From NCBI GenBank assembly GCA_020350305.1, contig CP070709.1, positions 525,790-534,081 on the forward strand: a stretch of DNA of 8,292 nt. The letters run 5' to 3'. The position numbers were made by a program, and so were the translations under genes. The notes below the pieces were generated by a model. That model had not been told where the DNA came from. It worked only from the letters and a program-made list of their open reading frames with translations, and searched no databases. Of this stretch, positions 1 through 6,645 are shown piece after piece. The stretch's first letter is position 1. The number at the start of each line of letters is the position of its first letter. Source of the stretch: Candidatus Bathyarchaeota archaeon. GTDB lineage: Archaea > Thermoproteota > Bathyarchaeia > Bathyarchaeales > Bathyarchaeaceae.

Positions 1-168
1 ACCTTCAGGAACTTCGACAGTAGTGATTGGGTTATCATCTATTGTGATCTCCTGTTCATGGAACATTGGAGTGGGTTCAATATTACTTGCAATAAGATTC
101 GATATTTGATCCCTGCTCTTAGGCTCAATCGATCGATCGATCGAAGAGGGTTGAGGTATGGTCGATCG
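1..168 (-). other. Open reading frame running off the left edge, possible gene fragment
   Basis: On the minus strand one frame is free of stops from about 276 down to position 1. Below the end of the neighbouring gene (171) it reads as a polar, proline/serine/acidic peptide (for example IPQPSSIDRSIEPKSRD and ending TTVEVPEG), like a disordered linker. The frame has no ATG, GTG or TTG before an ATG at 66-64, and that ATG has no visible ribosome binding site. It could be the start of a gene that continues outside the window, a fragment left by the rearrangement suspected in the neighbouring gene, or chance. I do not recognise it. A GATC-type tetranucleotide run (128-144) lies inside it. Confidence 0.25.
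128..144. repeat. ATCG tetranucleotide run
   Basis: Just over four tandem copies of ATCG occupy 128-144, and another CGATCG lies at 163-168. The run consists of overlapping GATC sites. It sits just downstream of the HAD-toroid chimera, in the leftward open frame. Confidence 0.8.
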
Positions 169-170
169 TT

Positions 171-1022
171 CTAGAATCTTTTGAGCACTTTTAGATACTG
201 TAATGTTATCCAGTATTTGACATCCTTGTACTTTGCTCCAGCCATCACATTTACTTTGTATGTTCCATTTTCTTGTTTATGTTTCTTAAACCATTGTTTT
301 ATTTCATTGATTTTTGGGTGATTCTTGATTCCGAGCAGTGTTAGTGTGTCTATTGTTGATAGTATGTCTGTCCAGTGATATGGATAAGTGAATTTTGTCC
401 AGTACTCAACTTCTCTCCTGTCCGAGTACTTGTCTCTGGTAAAGACTCTATCTGCTAGCAACATTCCTGCATCCTTCACTTCCTTTCTATACGCGGTCAT
501 TAGAGAGAATGGTCTTAGCACGATACCTGTTATTAGGTGCGAGAATGGTTTGGTTTTGTCCGGCTCAATCGTTTCCTTCTTATTCAGAGCGTCTAATTTC
601 TCATTTCTGGTTCTTAAGGGAATAGCCCATCCTCTGTCATCCTGCCTCATTTCCAGTAACCAGTTTAGTGATTTCTTGATTTTTGTACCTTTATACCCTG
701 CTTTTATTAGGAATTCCGTGATACTCGCGCTATAATTAGGACTATATTGGTTGCCATACATGCCCCTGAACTCTCCATTTATTGTCTGGAATGAAAACAA
801 GTACTTCGCTGCTTTCCTGATTGATTCATTTTTCTTGTAGATTTCCATTTTCTTCAGCATTTCAAACACGCTTTCATTCATGGAAAAAATGGATCGAGGG
901 AAGCCTTGTTTGGTCAGAAACTGTATGACCTCTGCTCTTACGGCTTTGTAATTGAGGTTGAAATCTACAATGGTTCCGTCAAGATCGAATATCACTGCTT
1001 TGATCGCCAATTGAACTTCCAT
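171..1022 (-). CDS. HAD N-terminus fused to alpha/alpha-toroid protein (chimeric or truncated gene)
   Basis: Residues 7-21 carry HAD motif I, DLDGT, with nucleophile Asp13 and acid/base Asp15, and residues 22-62 match the start of a phosphoglycolate-phosphatase-like cap. The HAD core then stops: motifs II, III and IV are missing, so phosphatase activity is very unlikely. From about residue 66 the protein changes to an alpha/alpha-toroid of the prenyltransferase/squalene-cyclase-repeat type, with hallmarks such as the AAKYLFSFQT helix, GNQYSPNY, MRQDDRGWAIP, KPFSH and YPYHWTDIL, and a natural-looking C-terminus (WITLQYLKVLKRF). The toroid half lacks its own N-terminal repeats, so both parents look truncated and joined near 825-840. 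HAD homologues commonly begin with AIKAVIFDLDG, so TTG at 1010 is an alternative to ATG at 1022. Possible explanations are a genomic deletion, a real fusion or an assembly chimera. The function of the toroid part is unknown. Confidence 0.7.
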   Translation of the reverse strand: MEVQLAIKAVIFDLDGTIVDFNLNYKAVRAEVIQFLTKQGFPRSIFSMNESVFEMLKKMEIYKKNESIRKAAKYLFSFQTINGEFRGMYGNQYSPNYSASITEFLIKAGYKGTKIKKSLNWLLEMRQDDRGWAIPLRTRNEKLDALNKKETIEPDKTKPFSHLITGIVLRPFSLMTAYRKEVKDAGMLLADRVFTRDKYSDRREVEYWTKFTYPYHWTDILSTIDTLTLLGIKNHPKINEIKQWFKKHKQENGTYKVNVMAGAKYKDVKYWITLQYLKVLKRF

Positions 1023-1086
1023 CCGTCACGAGTTTAAGAGAGGCTTTATTGCTGAAGAGCCGAGAAATATAATTTGTGGTTTCAAA
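1023..1086. promoter_or_regulatory. Divergent promoter region
   Basis: This 64-bp spacer separates the HAD-toroid gene (minus) from the small HTH gene (plus). On the minus strand AATTATATTT at 1074-1065 is a good TATA box; a start site about 26 bp downstream (near 1043) would give a leader of about 20 nt before ATG 1022. For the plus gene the best candidate is the weaker TTTAAG at 1033-1038. The two core promoters overlap, so they may be regulated together. Confidence 0.35.
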
Positions 1087-1311
1087 ATGAGCTTGGAAGA
1101 TCGCATAGGCAATCCACTTTGGCCAGTTCTCGTAGAAACGGTTCACGCCATGATCATGTATTCTCATCACAAGGCTTACACTCGAGACGTAATTCTCCAT
1201 GAACAACCAGACATAACGTCCCAAAATCTAGCGACAAAACTAAGCATACCGTTAGGTGAAGCACTTGTTATTCTCCACGAACTTCAAAAACGGAAACCTG
1301 AAAGCAAATGA
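1087..1311 (+). CDS. Small helix-turn-helix-like protein, unknown target
   Basis: This 74-residue protein has no signal peptide or membrane segment. Residues 11-38 form predicted helices with a His-rich stretch (MYSHHKAYTRD). Residues 42-66, DITSQNLATKLSIPLGEALVILHEL, fit a winged-helix/HTH core: a helix, a turn at SIPLG and a second helix. The pattern resembles small archaeal DNA-binding domains, but I cannot assign a family with certainty. It is divergent from the HAD-type gene and convergent with wtpC, whose stop lies only 23 bp beyond this stop. Coding on this strand is preferred over the opposite strand (979-1224) because of the regular helical pattern here. It could be a local regulator, a nucleic-acid-binding scaffold or a protein-protein adaptor; nothing in the sequence decides. 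Confidence 0.6.
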   Translation: MSLEDRIGNPLWPVLVETVHAMIMYSHHKAYTRDVILHEQPDITSQNLATKLSIPLGEALVILHELQKRKPESK

Positions 1312-1334
1312 ACAGAATAAGACAAAGTAGATCA

Positions 1335-2384
1335 TTACCGCCTGATTAAGTGCGTCGCTGTTGCTTTGAATGAAGCATATACAGTTTTTCCAATCTTTAA
1401 TCCAAGTTCTTCTATTGCTTGCTTTGTTACAAGAGCAGAAAGCCCATTATTCATGTATATCCTAAATGTTGCCCCATATTGAGTTGCATTAGTAATTGTT
1501 CCACTGATACTGTTTCGTGCGCTGCTTTCCAATTTGACCTTGGATAGGATGATGTTTTCTGGTCTAACAAATACGTTTACTTCCCCTTCCGTAAGATTTG
1601 AAAGGGCACGTATCTGGTAATTCCCCATCTCCACTAGGGCCACGCCATTTTCACTCGATATTATCTTCCCTTCAATAATGTTCTCCACCCCCACAAAACT
1701 CGCTATCTCCTCATTTGCAGGTTCATTGAAAACCTTATAGGGTGCGTCAACTTGAACGACTTTACCATTCATTATCACCGCTATTTGATCAGCCAAAGTC
1801 AAAGCCTCATCTTGGTCATGAGTAACATGGATTGTTGTTGTGCCTCGAACTTTATGGATTCTCTTCAACTCTTCCCTCAAGGATTCTTGGGTTCTGGGAT
1901 CCAAAGCACTCAAGGGTTCGTCTAATAGGAGAATGTCAGGATTAATTACGAGGGCACGGGCTAGGGCTACCCGTTGTTGTTCTCCCCCGGACAGAGTGGA
2001 GGGAAATCTCCCCTTCAGCTGAGAGATGTGCATAGAATCCATAACATTCCGGACTCTAGTTTCAGCTTCTTTTTTGGGAATCTTATGCATTTTTAATCCG
2101 AAAGCTATGTTTTCTTCCACAGTCATGTGAGGAAACAAGGAATAATCTTGGTAGACGAAACCAATGTTGCGCTTCTCAGGCGGGATATATGTAATGTTCT
2201 TTTCGTTAAGGAAGATGCCTCCTTCACGAGGAATATAGAATCCAGCGATGGTCTCAAGGATTAGAGTTTTCCCGGCAGCCGTGGGCCCGAGTATAATAAA
2301 GTATTCTCCCTCATTCACCGTAAGGGTTACGTTTTTCAGGGTAAAATCTCCCCATTCGTGACTAACTTTCTCAAGAGTGATCAT
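1335..2384 (-). CDS. wtpC: Tungstate/molybdate ABC transporter ATP-binding protein WtpC
   Basis: This cytoplasmic ATPase drives tungstate/molybdate import. With the start at 2384 it has 349 residues, usual for the ModC/WtpC/CysA class. All nucleotide-binding motifs are present: Walker A GPTAAGKT (33-40), Q-loop Gln79, signature LSGGEQQR (131-138), Walker B ILLLDEP (151-157), D-loop SALD and H-loop His189. A C-terminal TOBE/MOP-like region (about 235-349, including VRPENI) may bind oxyanion or act as a regulatory domain. An open extension up to 2441 exists, but ATG at 2384 is the likely start: it overlaps the wtpB stop as ATGA and follows GGGGGAG with 6 nt spacing. This implies translational coupling with wtpB. 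The downstream minus-strand sequence is T-rich (about 1334-1285), which may serve as an archaeal terminator. Substrate assignment rests on the linked wtpA. Confidence 0.93.
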   Translation of the reverse strand: MITLEKVSHEWGDFTLKNVTLTVNEGEYFIILGPTAAGKTLILETIAGFYIPREGGIFLNEKNITYIPPEKRNIGFVYQDYSLFPHMTVEENIAFGLKMHKIPKKEAETRVRNVMDSMHISQLKGRFPSTLSGGEQQRVALARALVINPDILLLDEPLSALDPRTQESLREELKRIHKVRGTTTIHVTHDQDEALTLADQIAVIMNGKVVQVDAPYKVFNEPANEEIASFVGVENIIEGKIISSENGVALVEMGNYQIRALSNLTEGEVNVFVRPENIILSKVKLESSARNSISGTITNATQYGATFRIYMNNGLSALVTKQAIEELGLKIGKTVYASFKATATHLIRR

Positions 2385-3199
2385 TTTCGTCTCCCCCAAT
2401 ACTTTGTAGATGCGCGTAAAATGATGAAAATAGAAAAGCACACAAGTATCATGAGAACGGCTATAGGCTGAGAGCCTTTAATACCGTGTGTGGTAAATTC
2501 ATAAAATATTAGCGTAGGGACAATCATAGGGTAGAACGCTATCATTATCACAGCGCCGAACTCGCTTATACCTCGGGCCCACGCCATCACAGCCCCTGAA
2601 AAAAGGTGACGAACAGCTAAAGGCAACGTGATTCGGTAGAAGGCTTTCCACTGACTGGCACCTAAGGTTCTGGCGACGCGTTCAAGACGGGGATTGATGC
2701 TTCGAAAACCTTCTCTAGCAGCGTTTACGTAAAAGGGAGTGCTTACGAAAAGCATTGCTACAACAATACCCCACATAGAATCTTCAAAGATGAAACCGAT
2801 GTTAGAAAACGCTGTTCCTAAAGCACTTCTGCGCATGAAGAACGTATAGAGGGCTATGCCTGCGACGGTGTGCGGTATTATGACCGGTACGTCTATGATT
2901 GATTCCACCACACTCTTCCCAGGAAAGTCGTGTCTTGCAAGCACATATGCTAGGGGCGTCCCTATGATCATGGCGATCAAGGTTGCAACGAAAGATGTGT
3001 ACAAAGTCAGTATGATCGAGCTTATCACTGATGGGTCTACGCATGCTTCAATAAAGCCTTGAGACTCGAAGGCAAGTTGTCGAAAAATCATGTTGAAGAG
3101 CGTGAGTGTTATGAATAGAATTAGGAGAGAACCTACAAAAGAAAAAACTAGGGAAAGGGGGTGGCGTCTTGCGTTTCTTAGAGTTTTCCTGATTGACAT
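2381..3199 (-). CDS. wtpB: Tungstate/molybdate ABC transporter permease WtpB
   Basis: This 272-residue inner-membrane permease belongs to the binding-protein-dependent transport family (BPD_transp_1, ModB/CysT/WtpB type). Six hydrophobic segments are visible, roughly at residues 17-38, 60-88, 103-121, 142-161, 198-221 and 240-262. The cytoplasmic EAA loop, which docks on the ATPase, is clear from about residue 160: AAREGFRSINPRLERVARTLGAS, W, then ITLPL. VPVIIPHTVAGIAL in the third segment is typical of the molybdate/tungstate permeases. The gene starts with ATG 7 nt after the wtpA stop and ends in the ATGA overlap with wtpC, so the three genes form one transcript. It works as a homodimer in this family. 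Sulfate permeases are related, but the gene order and the WtpA partner favour W/Mo. Confidence 0.93.
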   Translation of the reverse strand: MSIRKTLRNARRHPLSLVFSFVGSLLILFITLTLFNMIFRQLAFESQGFIEACVDPSVISSIILTLYTSFVATLIAMIIGTPLAYVLARHDFPGKSVVESIIDVPVIIPHTVAGIALYTFFMRRSALGTAFSNIGFIFEDSMWGIVVAMLFVSTPFYVNAAREGFRSINPRLERVARTLGASQWKAFYRITLPLAVRHLFSGAVMAWARGISEFGAVIMIAFYPMIVPTLIFYEFTTHGIKGSQPIAVLMILVCFSIFIILRASTKYWGRRK

Positions 3200-3206
3200 A
3201 CTTCTA

Positions 3207-4262
3207 TCACGTTACATAGGGTTTGAGGCTTTCAGGAATTCTGTCTATGTCATTTGCTATCGCTGGCACGATAGGCGGTTGCGCGTTGTCGCACAAGACA
3301 CCTTGACCAAAATCGTTGATGATGTATTTGACAAACTCCTCGGCAAGAGTCGGGTTCGGGGCGTTATTAGGTATAGTCAAACCATAGACAATCGGCTTCC
3401 CAGTACTGACTTTCGTGGTTTTCCGAACCTTTACCTTCTTGTAGGTATCCTTATGGTCATCAGAGCTCAAATCGATGGATTCAGGCAGTTCCAGAAATTC
3501 GAGTTCATGTTGCTTAGCTACGCTGGAGTACTCAAAGGCGTAATCTAGTCCACCCACTTGTACAAACGTAACTAGCCCAACAGCCTTTTCTCTAATCATC
3601 AGTCTGTCTGTGGGATTCAGATTTGTCATATTGGTGTCTATTGTATAGATTCCATCGGTTTCAGAAACTGCGATATCTGAATTGGCTTCAATTAGGTCTT
3701 CAAATATCATGTCATCGCCATATTCGAATTCAGCAAGCTGGATGACTATGGGCGACCTATATCCACACGGATCCATGTTGGGATTGGAGAAACCCCATTT
3801 CACATCGCTTCTTCGCAGAATTTGGTGCCAGTTAGTTGAGTTTATCTCGTCAGCGTATTTGCTGTTGTCTGTGTAGGCTATGGTCATTCTGTTCTTAGCG
3901 AATTTTATGTACCAGTCTGTGTGGTTTGAATTCGAAGTCATCATCATTTTCGGTATCAGTGTGTAATCTGCAGAGCCTAACACATCGGCCACTTTACCGA
4001 CCTCGGTAATCTTTTGGATTGCGACCACGCTACCACTAGGCTCTATTTCCACGTTTACATCCTGATGGCCTGCCTCGAATTGGGCTTCAATATCTTCAAA
4101 AGGTAACGTGAGACTGCCCGCACAGAAAACCTTCAGTATAATCTTTTGTGAACTTCCAGTAAACCGATAGTACCAAAAACCACCTATTGTTGCTACGGCG
4201 ATGACACCAACGACTACCACTGCTTGCATTTTAGTTAATCCGCTTCTAGAAATTCTTCTCAT
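3207..4262 (-). CDS. wtpA: Tungstate/molybdate-binding protein WtpA
   Basis: This 351-residue extracytoplasmic solute-binding protein belongs to the archaeal WtpA/ModA group. Residues 12-32 form a single hydrophobic N-terminal segment after a basic stretch. There is no lipobox cysteine, so it is probably held by this membrane anchor. The mature part has the family hallmarks in order: FCAGSLTLPFEDIE (46-59), PSGSV (75-79), ADYTLIPKMM (98-107), WYIKFAKNRM, SNPNMDPCGYRS (159-170), GGLDYAFEY (237-245), LPESIDLSSDDHKDTY and GKPIVYGLTIP. In known archaeal homologues the oxyanion is six-coordinate, with an Asp and a Glu as extra ligands. Asp164 (in DPCGYR) and Glu244 (in DYAFEY) are the matching candidates, which supports tungstate/molybdate over sulfate. 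It is the first gene of the operon, with a TATA promoter and dyad operators just upstream. Tungstate and molybdate cannot be told apart from the sequence. Confidence 0.95.
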   Translation of the reverse strand: MRRISRSGLTKMQAVVVVGVIAVATIGGFWYYRFTGSSQKIILKVFCAGSLTLPFEDIEAQFEAGHQDVNVEIEPSGSVVAIQKITEVGKVADVLGSADYTLIPKMMMTSNSNHTDWYIKFAKNRMTIAYTDNSKYADEINSTNWHQILRRSDVKWGFSNPNMDPCGYRSPIVIQLAEFEYGDDMIFEDLIEANSDIAVSETDGIYTIDTNMTNLNPTDRLMIREKAVGLVTFVQVGGLDYAFEYSSVAKQHELEFLELPESIDLSSDDHKDTYKKVKVRKTTKVSTGKPIVYGLTIPNNAPNPTLAEEFVKYIINDFGQGVLCDNAQPPIVPAIANDIDRIPESLKPYVT

Positions 4263-4275
4263 CTTCTCGACGAGC

Positions 4276-4325
4276 CGTTATGTTTGATTGTACATATCGG
4301 TCGTTACAACTTTATAAGCATAACG
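4276..4325 (-). promoter_or_regulatory. wtpABC promoter with two tandem ModE-like operator dyads
   Basis: On the minus strand CTTATAAA (4318-4311) is the TATA box, placing transcription start near 4289, about 27 nt before the wtpA ATG. Two 24-bp dyads cover this region. Box 1 (4276-4299) is CGTTAT-N12-ATATCG and spans the expected start site. Box 2 (4302-4325) is CGTTAC-N12-ATAACG and has the TATA box at its centre. Their centres are 26 bp apart. The outer arms also form a perfect 9-bp inverted repeat, GCCGTTATG (4274-4282) with CATAACGGC (4319-4327). As I recall it, the E. coli ModE site is CGnTAT-N12-ATAnCG over the same 24 bp: box 1 fits fully and box 2 has one mismatch. The likely effect is repression when W/Mo is plentiful; the regulator itself is not in the window. 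Confidence 0.6.
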
Positions 4326-4330
4326 GCAAG

Positions 4331-4678
4331 TTTTTCATCTTAAGGTCAAAATCCATCATACGTGCAAATGCGCATTTATCTGATGATGAAAGCACTTCCA
4401 ACACGCGTCTGCGCAAAGATTTAGATGCTGACGTACGAAAACGAGAAAGTTTTTAGCGAGCATTTCGAACATTACCCGTTAACAACGATTGTGGAAAAAA
4501 AGACATCGTGAAAATCAATGACTGTTAGTGAAGCCTACGAGTATACGCGTGGTTACTCGTAGAGGTTCCGAAAATCGTTCGGTTTCGACCAAACAAAAAG
4601 ATTGATGAAATCGCAGCATTGAAAAATGTATAGTGTGAGCGGCATCTGTTTCAAAGCTTGTGATCTATTTTACCGTTT
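4331..4678. other. Stretch with no intact gene; possible gene relic
   Basis: No complete gene is visible here. On the plus strand one frame, from about 4383, gives protein-like segments broken by stops: MMKALPTRVCAKI, stop at 4422; MLTYENEKVFSEHFEHYPL and onward, stop at 4509; a segment with EAYEYTRGY, stop at 4560; a segment with RFRKSFGFDQTKRLM, stop at 4620. The stop spacing is close to that of random sequence, so a decayed gene is only a possibility. A perfect 12-bp palindrome AAATGCGCATTT lies at 4366-4377, about 50 bp upstream of the wtpA TATA box. No tRNA or convincing small RNA was seen. Confidence 0.4.
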
Positions 4679-4918
4679 TCATTTTAAGTTGGATGGAGAA
4701 GGAGTAAGGAATCCAACCAGGTGAATTCTACTTCCACATTTGTTGCATTGTATTATCAGTTCTTCCAGAAAATCTTTTTTCATTTTTGTTTCTAGGATGA
4801 TATAAACGTTTTCTGTTTCGTCTTCTGGAGATATCATGATTCCGCAGTTGGGACAGTTGAAATCTCCGCCTCCTTCGATTTTTGTTAGGTCTAATTTAAA
4901 GACTTGATGGTGTTTCAT
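4679..4918 (-). CDS. Small zinc-ribbon protein, unknown function
   Basis: This 79-residue soluble protein has two CxxC knuckles, CPNC (Cys22, Cys25) and CNKC (Cys58, Cys61), about 32 residues apart and separated by beta-rich sequence (ENVYIILETK, EELIIQC). This is the usual layout of a four-cysteine zinc ribbon. There is no signal peptide and no further domain. It starts with ATG at 4918. A TATA-like TTATTATAC on the minus strand lies about 50 bp upstream (near 4970), so it is probably transcribed alone. No neighbour points to a pathway. Proteins of this size and form often bind nucleic acid or act as small adaptor subunits, but that is a general expectation and not shown here. The cysteine pattern and start support a real gene; its role cannot be named. 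Confidence 0.65.
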   Translation of the reverse strand: MKHHQVFKLDLTKIEGGGDFNCPNCGIMISPEDETENVYIILETKMKKDFLEELIIQCNKCGSRIHLVGFLTPSPSNLK

Positions 4919-5160
4919 TTTTCTTTCTTCCTGTGCTCGCTGGTCTTCGTTTTTGATTCAAGGAGTATAATAACTTTTATGAACGTTGAGTTAATAGGTG
5001 GAAGATGTTTTCTGCAATTTGTTCCTAAATAAGTCTTGTTCTGAACCTTCCTGCCTTCGTTAAAAGCTGAAATTATCTGCATAGAATTTTTTCTGGTTTT
5101 AGGACATGTTGTTCCAAAAAATAGTATTATTGATGTGGGGCTGTTAAGTGGAACTGTTGA
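4919..5160. other. Divergent intergenic region
   Basis: This 242-bp spacer separates the zinc-ribbon gene (minus) from the metalloprotease-like gene (plus). It is AT-rich and contains no ORF longer than about 20 codons. TATA-like elements are TTATTATAC on the minus strand near 4970 and TAGTATTAT on the plus strand near 5123-5131; the latter would start transcription about 10 nt before the GTG at 5161. Confidence 0.35.
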
Positions 5161-5999
5161 GTGGTGGAGTTAACGTCGCAAACTCTAAGATTAAAGTCTC
5201 TCTTTTGGGCGATAATTTGCGGAGTTCTTGTGTCATTGGTTACTGGACTGATTGAGAATCAACCGGAAGCCAGTGTAATAGGGTTCACCTACTACGGTTA
5301 CCCTCTGGTATGGCGGGTGACTAAAACCCTTCAGCCAACTGAGTTTAGACTCACTAACTTAGTTGTAGACGCTGCATCTTGGATCGCCATTTCCTTTTTG
5401 CCCCTAATCATGCTGGAGAAAATCGTGCTTCCTAAGGTGAAGGAAGGCTTCAAGTTCAAGCAGTTCTTTTTGCCCCTAGTTTTGTTCATTTCCATCGGCC
5501 TTGTTATGGACTTTGTTCATGAATTTGGTCATGCATGCATGCCTATTTCGAGATCTATCCTCAATTTTCATTAACCTCAACATTTGTATTGGGATTTGTC
5601 AGAGTTGAGGGACTAGCAACAGAATTCGCATCTGGCCTCATGAGTCTAGGCGGCTCATTGACGACCAATATCGTTTCATGGTTGTTGGCCTTATTTCTGC
5701 TCAAAACGAAATTTGGATATAGGACACAAATTGCACTAAGGATTTTAGGTTTCTTCGGCCTCTTCGACCTTTCTTTCTATGTTCTTTTTCCTCAAATAGG
5801 ACTCAGACATTGGATCTTTTTAGGTGGAGATACCCCTGAACCTCTTCTGGGAGCAAGAAACATCGGCATACCTGACCTGGTATTTTACATAATGTCTGTT
5901 CTCACGACTCTTGGATTAGCCTTCCTTAACTTCAAAACCATCCGGGAAAGGATTTGGAAAAGAATAGAAACATTGTCAAGATCAGTTTTTCAACACTGA
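5161..5999 (+). pseudogene. Membrane metalloprotease-like protein (HEFGH motif), frameshifted
   Basis: Two overlapping frames together make one multi-spanning membrane protein of about 275-280 residues. The first frame (5161-5574, GTG start) has hydrophobic segments at about residues 12-32, 68-90 and 101-120. The last runs into VMDFVHEFGHA, an HExxH zinc motif at 120-124 embedded in a membrane helix, as in site-2-protease-like (M50) enzymes. It then loses frame at (ATGC)3, 5531-5542, and stops 12 codons after A125. The second frame (from 5535, ending 5999) continues with YFEIYPQFSL and further segments (LTTNIVSWLLALFLL, ALRILGFFGLFDLSFYVLF, PDLVFYIMSVLTTLGLAFL). Adding one ATGC unit or one base, or removing two, restores one frame; a longer in-frame loss near the motif is also possible. 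Asp in FDLSFY is a possible third zinc ligand but unproven. A sequencing error cannot be excluded. Substrate unknown. Confidence 0.7.
5531..5542. repeat. Triplicated ATGC at the frameshift point
   Basis: Three perfect tandem copies of ATGC directly follow the codons for HEFG in the HEFGH zinc motif. The reading frame changes exactly here. A fourth copy (4 nt) would restore the downstream frame, which fits loss of one unit by replication slippage. Confidence 0.8.
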
Positions 6000-6059
6000 T
6001 TATGGCGGGGTCAACTTCTTTGCAACTCAACGCGGAAATGACACGGTATAAGCTCAAAT

Positions 6060-6533
6060 TCATCTATGATAAACGTATATTGTGTGGGATGGATAACCCA
6101 GCCTCGGGTTTTCACAAAAATTGTCGATTTTGAATGGGTTCCATCCTAGAACTTCGTAATCATGAGACACGATGCGAGTTCCACGCCTAAGTTCAGACTC
6201 AAGCTTCGGCCTCACCTTCTCATTTGCACTAGTTGTAAGATAAAGAGTAACAACGTCCGCACGTCTCAAATCAACCTCAAATAAGTCGCGTTGAACAATT
6301 CTAACTCTGCCATCGAGGCCAAGCTCAGAAACCTTGCCATGAGCCTTCTTCACCAAGTCATCCCTTAATTCGACTCCAACAGCCTTTGCTCCGAACTCTT
6401 GAGCCGCCATTATGACTACCCGGCCGTCTCCACAGCCAAGATCGTAAACCGTCTCGCCGGGTCTCAACTCGGAGAGAGCAAGCATTTGACGAACCACTAG
6501 ACGCGGTGACGCAACATACGGCGCGATGTACAA
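6060..6533 (-). CDS. aKMT4-like SAM-dependent protein lysine methyltransferase
   Basis: This 157-residue, single-domain class I methyltransferase has motif I VYDLGCGDGR (29-38), the acidic ribose-binding residue Glu55 in GVEL, a motif around RDLFEVD and DVVTLYLTTSANEKVRPKL (93-111), and a C-terminal GTRIVSHDYEVLGWNP. Size, N-terminus (YIAPYVASP...VVRQML) and the NEKVRPKLE block closely resemble the archaeal aKMT4 enzymes, which are DOT1-like and methylate lysines of many proteins, including chromatin proteins, in Sulfolobus. The substrate here is inferred only from this likeness; a small-molecule role is possible. The start is TTG at 6533: the frame closes upstream at TAA 6551-6549 and contains no ATG, and GAGGG sits 7 nt before the TTG. 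AAAATAAAATAAG (about 6590-6577) is a plausible TATA region, so it may have its own promoter 112 bp after the cysteine-rich gene. It is convergent with the broken protease gene. Confidence 0.8.
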   Translation of the reverse strand: MYIAPYVASPRLVVRQMLALSELRPGETVYDLGCGDGRVVIMAAQEFGAKAVGVELRDDLVKKAHGKVSELGLDGRVRIVQRDLFEVDLRRADVVTLYLTTSANEKVRPKLESELRRGTRIVSHDYEVLGWNPFKIDNFCENPRLGYPSHTIYVYHR

Positions 6534-6645
6534 GCCGAATCCCTCATCTTACCATTTCTGTTCGCAATGCATACTTATTTTATTTTCGAATGCCCAAGGC
6601 TCAGGCTCTTGAAAAAACTTCATTTCAAATCTACAAGCGACAGCA

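Noticed and set aside
979..1224. Minus-strand frame of 81 codons over the small HTH gene
   Set aside because: It is antisense to the HTH-like gene and to the start of the HAD gene, with no domain and unlikely composition.
2385..2441. N-terminal extension of WtpC by 19 residues
   Set aside because: The extension lies inside wtpB and does not resemble the family. ATG at 2384 overlaps the wtpB stop as ATGA and has a strong GGGGGAG site.
4383..4431. C/D-box small RNA (box C ATGATGA at 4383-4389, box D CTGA at 4428-4431)
   Set aside because: There is no proper D' and C' pair with 12-nt guides between them, and the flanks do not pair into a terminal stem.
5531..5542. Programmed ribosomal frameshift at the ATGC repeat
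   Set aside because: There is no slippery heptamer or clear downstream structure, and slipping on ATGC units is not a known recoding signal. A mutation or sequencing error is simpler.
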